From NCBI GenBank assembly GCA_002862085.1, contig PKCK01000082.1, positions 18,310 through 82,309 of the forward strand: a stretch of DNA of 64,000 nt. Reading direction: 5' to 3'. The notes beneath the pieces are model-generated. The model was not told the DNA's origin, ran no database searches, and saw only the letters and a program-made list of their open reading frames with translations. Source of the DNA: Planctomycetota bacterium. Its GTDB lineage: Bacteria > Planctomycetota > UBA1135 > GCA-002686595. The position numbers and the translations under genes were made by a program. This document shows, piece by piece, positions 27,075-36,155 of this stretch (position 1 is the stretch's first letter; each line of letters opens with the position of its first letter).

Positions 27075-27824
27075 ATGGCCGCCCTGGAGGTTCGTTCCAT
27101 CACGCGCCGGTACGAGGACCGGCTCGCCGTCGACGGTCTGTCCTTCTCACTGGAGCCCGGGACGATCCTCGGGCTCGTGGGTCCGAACGGAGCGGGGAAG
27201 ACGACCACTCTCCGGAGCATCGCCGGTGTACTGCCCCTGCAGGAGGGGCGGATCGTGGTGGACGGGGCGGACCTCGCCGAGCAGGAGCTCGAGGCCAAGC
27301 GCCGCCTCGCCTACGTGCCCGACGAGCCCGCGCCCTTCGACGTGCTGACCGTCGACGAGCATCTGGCCTTCACCGCTCGCCTCTACGGGTTGAAGGACTG
27401 GCGCCCGCGCGCCGACGAGCTCCTCGAGCGCTTCGAGCTCGCCGAGCGCCGCGAGGCCCTCGGTTCGGAGCTCTCTCGCGGGATGCGCCAGAAGCTGAGC
27501 TTCTGCTGCGCGTGGCTCAGCGACCCCGCGGTGGTGCTGCTCGACGAGCCCCTGTCCGGCCTCGATCCCCGCGGGATTCGCGCCGCGCGAGCCGAGATCC
27601 TCGAGCTGAAGGAGCGCGGCGCGGCCGTCGTCCTCTCCTCGCACCTGCTCGACCTCATCGAGGTCCTCGCCGATCGCCTGCTCATCCTCGACCGCGGGAG
27701 GGCGCGCTTCGAGGGAACGCTGGAGGAGGCGCGGAGCGCGGCCGCGGGGGCGTCGCTGGAGGACGTCTTCTTCGCGGTGACCTCGCGAGGCGAGGCGCCG
27801 CCGGAGGCGCGGCCTCGCCCATGA
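27075..27824 (+). CDS. ABC transporter ATP-binding protein
   Basis: A 249-residue ATPase subunit. Walker A is GPNGAGKTT (residues 36-44), the signature is a variant reading SRGMRQK in place of LSGGQ, and Walker B with the catalytic Glu is VVLLDEPLSGLDP; the H-loop is in LSSHLLD. This SRGMRQK form is usual for ABC-2-type exporters of the CcmA/NatA group. It overlaps the permease gene by 4 bp (ATGA), so the pair forms one exporter with two membrane domains encoded by the next gene. Substrate unknown. Confidence 0.9.
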   Translation: MAALEVRSITRRYEDRLAVDGLSFSLEPGTILGLVGPNGAGKTTTLRSIAGVLPLQEGRIVVDGADLAEQELEAKRRLAYVPDEPAPFDVLTVDEHLAFTARLYGLKDWRPRADELLERFELAERREALGSELSRGMRQKLSFCCAWLSDPAVVLLDEPLSGLDPRGIRAARAEILELKERGAAVVLSSHLLDLIEVLADRLLILDRGRARFEGTLEEARSAAAGASLEDVFFAVTSRGEAPPEARPRP

Positions 27825-29584
27825 GCGCCGGGCGGACGGGCGCGGGCGCGCTGCCGCTGCTCTGGCGGATGAAGCTGGTGGGCCGCGCGCGCCGCATCGC
27901 GCGCCGCGCGCGCACCCCGCTCGGCGCGCTGACGACCCTCGCCGGCGTCGCGCTCTTCGGCCTGTGGATCGCGTCGCTCGTCATGCGCAGCTCGATGCTC
28001 GAACGCACCGGCTCCCCGCCGACCATCGGCGCGACGCGCGCCGGGCTCAGCGTCTACCTCGTCTTCGTCGCCTTCAGCAGCCTCTCGTTCCGCGGCGTCT
28101 ACGTGCCGCGGCCGGAGCTGGAGCGTCTGCTCGCCGGGCCGATCTCGCGCGCGTCGATCGTGCGCTATCGGATGCTGGGCTCGATCACCATGTCGCTCCC
28201 GTTCCTGGCGCTCCTGGGGCTCGTGCTCGCGCCGCGCTTCGAGTCTCCCGCTGCGGCGATCGCGGCGATCGTCTTCACGTTGCCCGCGACGACGGTCTTC
28301 GGTCAGGGCCTCTCGCTCGTCGCGGCGCGGACCTCCGGACCGCTCCATCGCCTCCTGGAGCGGGTCCCGGGAAGCGTCCTCAGGCTCGTGGGTGCCCTCG
28401 GATTGATGGGGCTGCTGGTGACTCTCGCTTTCGGGCCAGGACTCGCTGGCGAGGAGGAGCTCCAGCGGCGCGCGACGATCGAGCAGGTCCTCGGCGGCGA
28501 CGAAGGGTCAGCGCTTCGCGAGTACGAACCGCTGCCCGGGATCGGTGAGCGCCTCGCGACGGCCGCGGAGCATCCCGTCCTGCGCGTCGTGACCGCCCCG
28601 CTCGAACCCTGGGCCAGAGCTCTCACCGCGCCCTCCTTGCCGGCCGCGCTGCCGTGGCTCGGCGCGATCGCGGTGCTCCTGGTCCTGCTCTTCGAGGCCG
28701 TCGCGCGGCTCCCGGTGGATTTCAGGGAGGCCTCGCTCCGCACCTCGCTCGACCTCGAACGCCGGGTCGCGCGCGTCCGCCGCGGCCAGGGTGGCGTGGC
28801 GGCGTTCCAGGGCGGAGGCGCCGCGGCGGCGCGTCCCGTGCCGTGGCTGATGGGCCGGGGGCCGGCCGGTGCGATCGTGTGGCTGCGGACAGCGCGGCTG
28901 CTGCGTCAGGCGCGGGGCTCGCTCGTGGTCGCGGGGATCGTCGCGGTCGCGGGTATCGTCCTCGGGACGCGGGTGTTCGGCGACAGCGTCGAGGAGACCG
29001 CAGCGCTCGCGGTGCTCGCGGTCGTGTACCTCGCCAGCGGACTGCGAGTCGATCTGCGGGCGGACCTGGACCGGATGGAGGTGCTCAAGGCGTGGCCGGT
29101 CTCGCCCGTGAAGCTGTTCGCGGCGAGCCTCGTCCCGGGGACGGTCGTGACCTCGGTGGTCGTCGCGGTCATCACGCTCGCGCGCTCCTCGATCCTCGGC
29201 GCGTGGGACCCCGGCCACCTCGCCGTCCTGGCGGCGGTGCCTCCCCTCGCCTTCGCCTGGATCGCCGTCGACAACGCGGTCTTCCTGCTCTTCCCGGTTC
29301 GCTACGTCCCCGGACAGGGCAGCGCGATCCAGCACGCCGGCCGGACGTTCCTCCTCGTGATCCTGCGCGCGGTGCTCTTCGGGTCCCTGCTGATCACGGC
29401 CCTCGGCGGCGGCTGGTTCATCGCGGAGTGGGGGAGCGCGAGCGGCTGGGGCGAGCCCCTCCTCCTGGCGCTGGTGCTCGCATGGTGCGCCGGGGTCAGC
29501 GCGGTGGGGTTCTGCGCGCTGCTGGCCTTCGGGGCCTGGGCGCTGGCGCGCCACGACGTGAGCCGCGTTCCGCCGCCGGGCTGA
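27821..29584 (+). CDS. ABC-2-type permease, large
   Basis: A 587-residue polytopic membrane protein with about twelve hydrophobic segments in two clusters (roughly residues 25-210 and 340-570), separated by a soluble stretch. The start LLWRMKLVGRARR is a cytoplasmic helix typical of ABC-2 permeases, followed by GVYVPRPELERLLAGPISR, a segment common in putative ABC exporter proteins. It pairs with the ATPase encoded upstream (4-bp overlap). The gene ends only 7 bp from the convergent inositol monophosphatase-family gene, with no room for a terminator between them. Confidence 0.82.
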   Translation: MSAGRTGAGALPLLWRMKLVGRARRIARRARTPLGALTTLAGVALFGLWIASLVMRSSMLERTGSPPTIGATRAGLSVYLVFVAFSSLSFRGVYVPRPELERLLAGPISRASIVRYRMLGSITMSLPFLALLGLVLAPRFESPAAAIAAIVFTLPATTVFGQGLSLVAARTSGPLHRLLERVPGSVLRLVGALGLMGLLVTLAFGPGLAGEEELQRRATIEQVLGGDEGSALREYEPLPGIGERLATAAEHPVLRVVTAPLEPWARALTAPSLPAALPWLGAIAVLLVLLFEAVARLPVDFREASLRTSLDLERRVARVRRGQGGVAAFQGGGAAAARPVPWLMGRGPAGAIVWLRTARLLRQARGSLVVAGIVAVAGIVLGTRVFGDSVEETAALAVLAVVYLASGLRVDLRADLDRMEVLKAWPVSPVKLFAASLVPGTVVTSVVVAVITLARSSILGAWDPGHLAVLAAVPPLAFAWIAVDNAVFLLFPVRYVPGQGSAIQHAGRTFLLVILRAVLFGSLLITALGGGWFIAEWGSASGWGEPLLLALVLAWCAGVSAVGFCALLAFGAWALARHDVSRVPPPG

Positions 29585-29591
29585 GCGCCGG

Positions 29592-30632
29592 TCAGTCGCC
29601 CGACGGGGCGAGCGCTCGCGCCAGGGCCGGCGCCATCCCCGCGCGCGTCGCGCCGTTGTGGTACGCCGCGAACTCGACGGAGGTCGTCGCGTCGATCGGC
29701 ATGTCGAGAGGCGTACCGTCCGGGCGCTCCACGACGCATCCCGCCTCGCGGGCGACGACGATCCCGCCGGCGAGGTCGTAGGGCTTGGCCGTCTGGATGT
29801 CCGTGCCATGGATCCTGTTCAGCGTCACGCGGGCGTCGACGACGGCCCGGTAGGTCCCGCAGGCGAGCAGCGCGAGCTGGCCGCCGCTCGAGCAGAGCTG
29901 GTCGTCCAGAACGGTCAGCGGGTCGACGCCCTCGAGCGCTTGGAACACGTCGCGCGAGAGCGCCTGGGCGGCGGCGCGGCCAGCGGGCGTGAAGCCGAAG
30001 AAGGGGAAGTGGCCCCGGTCCAGCCGCGGGTCGTCGTCGGCGCGGAGCGCGCGGTCCGCGGCCGAGGCGCCGGAGACGAGATCGAGCTCGCGGAGGCGCG
30101 CTCCGCGTCCACGCGCCGCGGTGAGCACGCGCCCGCGCCGCCCGCGAGTTTCGGGGATCTCCGTCAACAGGCCGACGTCGAGGTCCGAGAGCGACGGCGC
30201 CCTCTCGCCCGGGCCCGCGCCGCCGAGCACGATCCAGGCCGCGCGCAGGTCGTGCATCAGCGGCCGCGTCCCGTCGATCGGATCGAGCACGAGGCGCGGA
30301 CCGCCGTGGTCGAAGCCCGCCACCTCCTCGCTCAGGCCTCCGGACGTCGGCGCACGATGGCGCCAACCCGCGTCCTCGGTGAGGAGCGAGAGCGGCCTCC
30401 GCGCGGCCTCCTGCTCGAGCCAGCGGGTCACCTCCGCCTCCGCGACGGCGTCGATTCCGAAGGTCACGTCGCCCGCGCCGACGCCGACGGCGGCCGCGAG
30501 TTCGCCGCCGCGTCCTTCCGCGGCGAAGGTCTCCGCGAGCGCTGCGCGGACCGCGTCGCGGATCCTCGAGCCGAGCTCGTCGAGGGCCGGGGCCCAGGCG
30601 GGGAACCAGTCGCTGTCGTTCGTGGAGCCCAT
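29592..30632 (-). CDS. Inositol monophosphatase-family phosphatase
   Basis: A 346-residue cytoplasmic metal-dependent phosphatase of the IMPase/CysQ superfamily. The three metal-site motifs can be read in order: LLTEDAG (Glu), [12 protein letters not shown] (the DPxDGT signature) and [16 protein letters not shown], the usual WDxAAG with Tyr-Asp. Family substrates include inositol 1-phosphate, fructose 1,6-bisphosphate and 3'-phosphoadenosine 5'-phosphate; which applies here cannot be decided. It is longer than the usual 260-280 residues, mainly from inserts around residues 100-190. ATG 30632 is the start; a TTG one codon upstream is less likely. Confidence 0.85.
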   Translation of the reverse strand: MGSTNDSDWFPAWAPALDELGSRIRDAVRAALAETFAAEGRGGELAAAVGVGAGDVTFGIDAVAEAEVTRWLEQEAARRPLSLLTEDAGWRHRAPTSGGLSEEVAGFDHGGPRLVLDPIDGTRPLMHDLRAAWIVLGGAGPGERAPSLSDLDVGLLTEIPETRGRRGRVLTAARGRGARLRELDLVSGASAADRALRADDDPRLDRGHFPFFGFTPAGRAAAQALSRDVFQALEGVDPLTVLDDQLCSSGGQLALLACGTYRAVVDARVTLNRIHGTDIQTAKPYDLAGGIVVAREAGCVVERPDGTPLDMPIDATTSVEFAAYHNGATRAGMAPALARALAPSGD

Positions 30633-30799
30633 CAACGCCCCGCTCCAGGGCCAGCCGGGGCCGATTCGGTGCAGCTATGGCAGCGATTTCCCTGCGACCG
30701 GCAGGAGCCGGCCCGGGTTGTGCCCCGACTCCATCGGCCTACACTCCTCGCTCCCGCAGCCCGCCGGCGCGCTCCGCGCCCGCGCTCCACACCGTCAAC

Positions 30800-31759
30800 A
30801 TGTCCGAAGTTCACGACGTCATCATCGTTGGTTCCGGCCCCGCCGGCTACACCGCTGCCATCTACGCCGCCCGGGCGAACCTGAAGCCCGTTCTGTTCCA
30901 GGGCATGCAGCCCGGCGGTCAGCTGACGATCACCACCGACGTCGAGAACTTCCCGGGCTACCCGAGAGGCATCATGGGCCCGGAGATGATGGAGGAGTTC
31001 AAGGCCCAGGCCGAGCGCTTCGGGACGGAGATCAAGTTCGAGGAGATCAACAGCTTCGACTTCTCCGAGCGGCCTTTCACGCTCAAGAGCGATTTCGGCG
31101 AGTACAAGGCCAACGCGATCATCCTCTCGACCGGCGCCTCCGCGCGTCTGCTCGGCCTCGAGAACGAGTCGAAGTTGATGGGACATGGGGTGTCGGCCTG
31201 CGCGACCTGCGACGGTGCTTTCTTCCCCGACAAGGAGATCATCGTGGTCGGCGGCGGTGACTCCGCGATGGAGGAGGCCAACTACCTCACGCGCTTCGCC
31301 TCGAAGGTGACGGTCGTTCACCGGCGAGAGGAGTTCCGCGCGTCGCAGATCATGATCGACCGCGCTCGGGCGAACGAGAAGATCGAGTGGGCCCTCAACA
31401 AGCAGGTGAAGGACATTCTCGCCGGCGACGACGGGAAGGTGCGGGCCGTCGAGCTGGAGGACACGAACACCGGCGAGATCAGCGAGATGCCCACCGAGGG
31501 CGTCTTCGTCGCCATCGGGCACGTCCCGAACTCCCACTTCTTCGGGGATCAGCTCGAGACCGACGAGAACGGCTACGTCCTCGTCAAGAACGGGGGCACC
31601 CACACGTCGATCGAGGGCGTGTTCGCCTGCGGCGATCTGATGGACCACGTCTACCGCCAGGCCATCACGGCGGCCGGCACGGGCTGCATGGCCGCCATCG
31701 ACGCGGAGCGCTGGTTGGAGAGCCAGGCCCACGCGGCCCCGGTCGAGTCCGCGTCGTGA
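30800..31759 (+). CDS. trxB: Thioredoxin reductase
   Basis: A 319-residue flavoprotein that reduces thioredoxin with NADPH. FAD motif GSGPAG (residues 11-16), the redox-active disulfide in ACATCDG (Cys134 and Cys137), the NADPH motif GGGDSA (151-156) with the HRREEFR phosphate-binding stretch after it, and the C-terminal FAD contact [21 protein letters not shown] are all present. Length matches TrxB. A TACACT box at 30740-30745 is a candidate -10 with a leader of about 50 nt. It overlaps the SDR gene by 4 bp (GTGA). Confidence 0.95.
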   Translation: MSEVHDVIIVGSGPAGYTAAIYAARANLKPVLFQGMQPGGQLTITTDVENFPGYPRGIMGPEMMEEFKAQAERFGTEIKFEEINSFDFSERPFTLKSDFGEYKANAIILSTGASARLLGLENESKLMGHGVSACATCDGAFFPDKEIIVVGGGDSAMEEANYLTRFASKVTVVHRREEFRASQIMIDRARANEKIEWALNKQVKDILAGDDGKVRAVELEDTNTGEISEMPTEGVFVAIGHVPNSHFFGDQLETDENGYVLVKNGGTHTSIEGVFACGDLMDHVYRQAITAAGTGCMAAIDAERWLESQAHAAPVESAS

Positions 31760-32559
31760 GCACGGGGCCCAACGCGTGCCGCCTCGAGGGGCGGCACGCC
31801 GTCGTGACCGGTGCCGGTAGCGGCATCGGTCGCGCCATCGCCCACCGGCTCGCGAGCGAGGGAGCCCGCGTGTCGCTGATGGGCCGCCGCGCGCTGGCCC
31901 TCGAGGAGACGGCGGCCGGCGCGGCGGGGACCTTCGCGATCCTGCCCTGCGACGTGCGCGACGCGGACGGCACCCGGGCGGCCATGGCCGCCGCAGCGGC
32001 TGCGCACGGGCCGATCCACGTCGCCGTCGCGAACGCGGGCGCTGGCGGCCCCAACGGGCCCGGCTTCCAGCCCGGCGACCAGCCGGACCGGTTCGACGAC
32101 CTCGTCGCCACGAACCTCGCCGGCACCTATCACACCTTCCGGGGGGCGCTCGATCACCTCGCCGAGGACGGCGGGGCTTCGCGGCACCTGGTCGCCGTGG
32201 CCTCGATCCTCGCGAGGATCGGGGTGATGGGCTACACCGGGTACTGCGCCTCCAAGGCCGGGGTCACCGGCCTCTGCCGAGCGTTCGCTGCCGAGCTCGC
32301 GCCGCGGGACATCCAGGTCAACGCCGTCGCTCCCGGCTGGGTCGAGACGGAGATGGCCTGGGAAGGCCTCGACGGCATGGCCACGGGTCTGGGCATCACG
32401 CGCGACGACGCCCTCGCGCTGGCGATGAACGACGTCCCTCTGGGACGTATGGGGCAGCCCGAGGAGATCGCCGGCATGGTCGCGTGGCTCGTCAGCGCGG
32501 ACGCGCGCGGCGTCACCGGACAGACGCTGGACATGAACGGCGGCGCCTTCATGCTCTGA
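31756..32559 (+). CDS. Short-chain dehydrogenase/reductase
   Basis: A 267-residue classical SDR. The cofactor motif is TGAGSGIG (residues 18-25), NAGAGG follows strand 4, and the catalytic Ser-Tyr-Lys set lies in [11 protein letters not shown] and [10 protein letters not shown]. The substrate-loop segment [10 protein letters not shown] and the C-terminal [12 protein letters not shown] match FabG/3-hydroxyacyl-type reductases. Arg residues near the first glycine motif suggest NADP(H). It is translationally coupled to trxB, an unusual partner. The substrate is unknown. Confidence 0.87.
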   Translation: MSTGPNACRLEGRHAVVTGAGSGIGRAIAHRLASEGARVSLMGRRALALEETAAGAAGTFAILPCDVRDADGTRAAMAAAAAAHGPIHVAVANAGAGGPNGPGFQPGDQPDRFDDLVATNLAGTYHTFRGALDHLAEDGGASRHLVAVASILARIGVMGYTGYCASKAGVTGLCRAFAAELAPRDIQVNAVAPGWVETEMAWEGLDGMATGLGITRDDALALAMNDVPLGRMGQPEEIAGMVAWLVSADARGVTGQTLDMNGGAFML

Positions 32560-32567
32560 GCGCTTCG

Positions 32568-32587
32568 CGCGGCTTCGAGGAGCCGCG
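32568..32587 (+). terminator. Possible terminator after the SDR gene
   Basis: A 7-bp perfect stem (arm CGCGGCT, 32568-32574 with 32581-32587, loop of 6), 8 nt after the SDR stop codon. No U-tract follows. Confidence 0.4.
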
Positions 32588-32663
32588 GCGAGAGCGCGGT
32601 TCAACGCTGAAGGCGACCTCCACTGCGGGGCCTTCGCACGTGCATCCCGCGGGTGTGGAGCCC

Positions 32664-32669
32664 TATAGT
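32664..32669 (+). promoter_or_regulatory. -10 box of a probable leaderless glycosyltransferase promoter
   Basis: TATAGT, the closest match to TATAAT in the window, lies 7 nt before the ATG at 32677. This spacing points to a leaderless transcript. Confidence 0.5.
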
Positions 32670-32676
32670 CGCGCCC

Positions 32677-35091
32677 ATGCGCGTCGCACTCGTCACCGCT
32701 CGCTTCCGCACCCGGGCGCCCTTCGATCTCGGCTCTCAGGCCCGTTCTCTCGCGCCTGCCCTCGCGCGCGCCGGTGCGTCGGTCGAGGTGTTCTGCGGCT
32801 CCGGCCCCGAGGCCGGTCTCGCGCCGTTCGCCCAGCGCCGGATCCAGGTGGTGGACCACGCCTCCGCGGACGTGGCTTTCGGTGTCACGACGGTCTCGCT
32901 CCCGGCGATGGGCCCGGACGCGACGCCCGTCGATCTCGAGCCCAGGCTGGCCGAGGGATTCGGCGCGTTCCTCGACCGCGAGCGCCCCGAGGTCGTGCAC
33001 TTCGAACGGCTCGACGTGTTCGGCGCCGCGCTCGTCGAGCAGGCACGCTCCCGGGGGATCCGGACGGTCTACTGCGCCGCTGACACCTGGCCCGCGCACG
33101 ACCGCGCGTCGCTCCTCCTGCCGGATCTGACCCCCTTCGAGCTGGGGAACGCCGAGGCGGAGGCCCGCGCCCTCCTGGTCGAGGAGGAGTTCGGGGCCGG
33201 CCCGCTGGACCTGGCCTCGATGGACGCCGACGCGGCGCTGCGGGTCCGGCACCTCCTCGCGGAGCCCCTGACCGATCCCCGGGACGTCGCGCGGCTTCGT
33301 GATGCCTCGGAGGCCGTCGAGGAGCGGCGCGCCGCCAAGCGCGCGGCGCTCTCCGCCGTGGACCGGCGCTTCGCCACGACGCGCCTGCTCGCGAAGAACC
33401 TCTCCGCGTCCGTGGGCCGCGCGTTCACGTTCCGTGCGATCGGGGTCGACAAGTCGCTCTTCCACTCGCCCGACACACCTCGCGAGGCCGCCGCCCTGCC
33501 GCGGCCAGTGGCGATGGGGGACACCTCGCGCGAGGGCGGTATCGACCTCCTCCTCGACGCCCTCGCGGCGCTCGCGGAGGAATCGCTTCCCCTCCGGCCA
33601 CTCCTCGTGCTCGAGTGCGGTGACCCTCAGCGCGACGCGGAGGTGGCGCGCCGGGCCCAGGACCTCGAGGTCGAGACCCGCTGGACCCGTGGCCCCTCCG
33701 ACGTCCGCGGCGCCCTGCGGTCGGCCGACCTGGTCGTGGTGACGCAGCGCTGGGGCGAGGTCATGCCGACCGCGTGCCAGGTGGCCCTCGCCGCAGGGGT
33801 CCCCGTGATCGCCGCGCGGACGCCCGGCGTCACCGAGGGCCTGCCGGAGGCCGCGGGGCAGCTCTTCGATCCGGCCGATGTCGGCACACTGGTGGACGCT
33901 CTGCGGAGCCTCGCGGGCGAGGAGAGCTCCCTCGGCTCGCTGGCGGGCGGCGCGCACGCGGCGTCGCTGTCGGTGAAGTCCGTGGACGACGAGGCCCGGG
34001 AGTGGCTCGACACCTACGGCCAGCTCGTGGCCGGGAACCAGCGCCCGCTCGCGACCCACGGCGCGGCGAGCGACGTCGCCGCGCGGCTCGAAGAGCTCCG
34101 CGCGCTCTCGCACGCCGAGCTCTTCGGCCTCGCGCAGGCGGGTGTCGGGCGTTTGCGGCGCGCCTTCGGCCTCGACGACTCGGACGCCGCGCTGCTGGAG
34201 CGCGCGGTCGCCCGCGGGGGCGAGGCCCGTGACCGCGCCGTGACCTCGTTCCGCGCTCTCGAGGACCTGGACGCTTCTCTCGCGGAGCTGCGGGGTGTCC
34301 GCGGCGACATGCGCCTCGAGGAGGCCTCGCGGAGCAGTCGGATCGCGGACTCGCTCGCCGCTCTCACACGCGCCGAGGAGCGTCTCGCCGGAGGGGGCGA
34401 AGCGACGGTCGACGCCTTCGCCCGGGTGCGCCTCGCCATCGAGGCCGCCGAGGAGGAGCGATCGAGGCTCGCGCGCACCCTCGACGAGCGGGACGACCTG
34501 CTGCGGTCCATCCACGGGCGGATCGGCGGATCCGGAAGGGCGCGGGCGGCCGAGCTCACGTCCATGAAGGCCTTCGTCCACGCCGTGGAGCGGGACGTCG
34601 CGGAGCTCCGTCGCCACGACGCGTGGATGGGGGAGCTGGGGGCGCGCCTCGAACTCGCCCTCGGCGGTGACGTGGCGCTGGACCCCGGCGCCGCGCTGAC
34701 CGCCGAAGGGCTCCGCACCATCGCCGCGGAGCTCGAGTGGCGACGGGCCGAGCTGGCCGCCGCGCGCGCGGCCGGCGGCGCTTCGAGGGCGAGGCTGCTC
34801 GCCGGCCCGCTGGCGGGCCAGATGACCGCCGAGGACGGTCGAGCGGAGACGAACTGGGCTCCGCTCCCCCTCGACCGTGCGATCGCTGAGCAGGCTCCGC
34901 CCGACCCCGAGGAGCAGGCGGCGCCTGGTGGCGACGAGGACGCCTCGATCACCGAGGAGGAGGCGGGGGACGACCCCGACCCCGAGCCCGCGCCGGAGGC
35001 CGGGGACGACGCGGTCGTCGCCGCGCCCGCGGCGATGGAGCCACCGGCTCCGCTGCCCGCCCGGGAGGAAGACACCAAGGTGAGCCCCTGA
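32677..35091 (+). CDS. Glycosyltransferase (GT4-like) with long coiled-coil tail
   Basis: An 804-residue protein. Residues 1-450 have the two-Rossmann GT-B layout: RVALVTARFRTRAPFDLGSQ at the N terminus, PEVVHFERLDVFG in the first domain, and a second domain with LRSADLVVVTQRWGEVMPTA and ALAAGVPVIAARTPGVTEGL typical of GT4 C-terminal domains. The usual EGFG/E-x7-E donor site is changed to RWGEVMPTA, so the donor is uncertain. Residues about 460-740 are charged helix with heptad-like spacing, a likely coiled coil. The last 65 residues are acidic and Pro/Ala-rich. It precedes a GT2 gene by 11 bp, so the pair probably acts in surface glycan synthesis. Confidence 0.8.
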   Translation: MRVALVTARFRTRAPFDLGSQARSLAPALARAGASVEVFCGSGPEAGLAPFAQRRIQVVDHASADVAFGVTTVSLPAMGPDATPVDLEPRLAEGFGAFLDRERPEVVHFERLDVFGAALVEQARSRGIRTVYCAADTWPAHDRASLLLPDLTPFELGNAEAEARALLVEEEFGAGPLDLASMDADAALRVRHLLAEPLTDPRDVARLRDASEAVEERRAAKRAALSAVDRRFATTRLLAKNLSASVGRAFTFRAIGVDKSLFHSPDTPREAAALPRPVAMGDTSREGGIDLLLDALAALAEESLPLRPLLVLECGDPQRDAEVARRAQDLEVETRWTRGPSDVRGALRSADLVVVTQRWGEVMPTACQVALAAGVPVIAARTPGVTEGLPEAAGQLFDPADVGTLVDALRSLAGEESSLGSLAGGAHAASLSVKSVDDEAREWLDTYGQLVAGNQRPLATHGAASDVAARLEELRALSHAELFGLAQAGVGRLRRAFGLDDSDAALLERAVARGGEARDRAVTSFRALEDLDASLAELRGVRGDMRLEEASRSSRIADSLAALTRAEERLAGGGEATVDAFARVRLAIEAAEEERSRLARTLDERDDLLRSIHGRIGGSGRARAAELTSMKAFVHAVERDVAELRRHDAWMGELGARLELALGGDVALDPGAALTAEGLRTIAAELEWRRAELAAARAAGGASRARLLAGPLAGQMTAEDGRAETNWAPLPLDRAIAEQAPPDPEEQAAPGGDEDASITEEEAGDDPDPEPAPEAGDDAVVAAPAAMEPPAPLPAREEDTKVSP

Positions 35092-35102
35092 GGGCCGACG
35101 AG

Positions 35103-36077
35103 ATGAGCGAGATCCAGAACCCCACCGTGTCCGTCGTCGTGCCGACCCTCGGCCAGGTCGAGCGACTGAGGGTGTCGCTGCCTCCGATCCTGCGCGCGGT
35201 CGAGGCCCGCGGATTCGAGTCCGACGAGGTCATCGTCGTCGACGACTCCGTCGACGAGCGAGCCGCCGCAGCGGTCCCGGAGGTGCTCGCGGCCGTCGAC
35301 GCGGCGCGCGAGAGCTCGATCCAGGTGATGACGACCGGCGGCGGTGTGGGCTTCGCGCGCGCGGTCGCCGCCGGCGCGGAGCGAGCCAGCGGTTCTCTCC
35401 TGCTCGTCTGTCAGGACGACGTGGCGCCCGAGGAGGGGGCGCTCGATGCGCTGGCGCGCGCGATGCGAGAGGAGGAGGTCTTCGCCGCCGGTCCCGTCGT
35501 GCGTCGGAGCACCGACGACCCGGCCGCCAGGGCCCGCGGCCGTGTCGTGCCCCACGTGCGCCTCGTCGACGGCCGCGTCGAGGTGGTGGACGCCTGCGTC
35601 GGCGGACCGGCCCCCGCCCTCGAGCGCGCGACCTTCCTGCCTTCGTGCTGTTTGATGGTGCGCCGCGCGGCTTTCCTGGCCCTGGGCGGCTTCGACGACC
35701 TGTTCGCCCCCTTCGGCTGGGAGGACGTCGACCTGGGGATCGCGGCGCGGCGCAAGGGCATGCGGGTCGTGCGCGTCGGAGACGCCGGCGCCGTGCATCA
35801 CGACGATCTCCCCAGCCTCTGGGACGGGGTCGACGAGGAGGTTGCCGAGGCCGCTCTGGAGCGCAACCGACTGCTCGTACGGTGGAAGCACCTCGCGACC
35901 CGCGGGGAGGCGACCGAGCACCTGGTGGGCCTGTGGCGACAGGTCCTGGAGGCGGGACTCGCGGGTGACCGCCGGACCCTGGAGCAGATCTGCCTCGCCT
36001 TCGATCGCTTGCCCGAGGTGACCACCTCGCGGGCGAAGCTCTCGGGGGCGACTTCGGAGCTCGCGGACGTGATCTGA
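35103..36077 (+). CDS. Family 2 glycosyltransferase
   Basis: A 324-residue cytoplasmic GT-A enzyme. It has VSVVVPTLGQ at the N terminus, VIVVDDSVDE (donor nucleotide strand), a DD motif in LLVCQDDVAPEEGALD (metal-binding), and GGFDDLFAPFGWEDVDLG, whose W-E-D is the acceptor/catalytic loop of rhamnosyl-transferase-like GT2 enzymes. Residues 250-324 are helical. It forms a two-gene unit with the preceding GT-B protein. The product ends before a perfect 21-bp terminator hairpin. Confidence 0.88.
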   Translation: MSEIQNPTVSVVVPTLGQVERLRVSLPPILRAVEARGFESDEVIVVDDSVDERAAAAVPEVLAAVDAARESSIQVMTTGGGVGFARAVAAGAERASGSLLLVCQDDVAPEEGALDALARAMREEEVFAAGPVVRRSTDDPAARARGRVVPHVRLVDGRVEVVDACVGGPAPALERATFLPSCCLMVRRAAFLALGGFDDLFAPFGWEDVDLGIAARRKGMRVVRVGDAGAVHHDDLPSLWDGVDEEVAEAALERNRLLVRWKHLATRGEATEHLVGLWRQVLEAGLAGDRRTLEQICLAFDRLPEVTTSRAKLSGATSELADVI

Positions 36078-36095
36078 CGACGGGTGGCTCCTCAA

Positions 36096-36142
36096 CGACG
36101 CGCGGCGCGCCTCGACCCGGTGTCGAGGCGCGCCGCGCGTCG
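36096..36142. terminator. Bidirectional terminator between the GT2 gene and rho
   Basis: A perfect 21-bp inverted repeat (36096-36116 with 36122-36142) with a 5-nt loop, between the convergent GT2 gene and rho. There is no U-tract in either direction, but the stem is among the strongest in the window. Confidence 0.85.
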
Positions 36143-36155
36143 CATGGGGGGGCGG

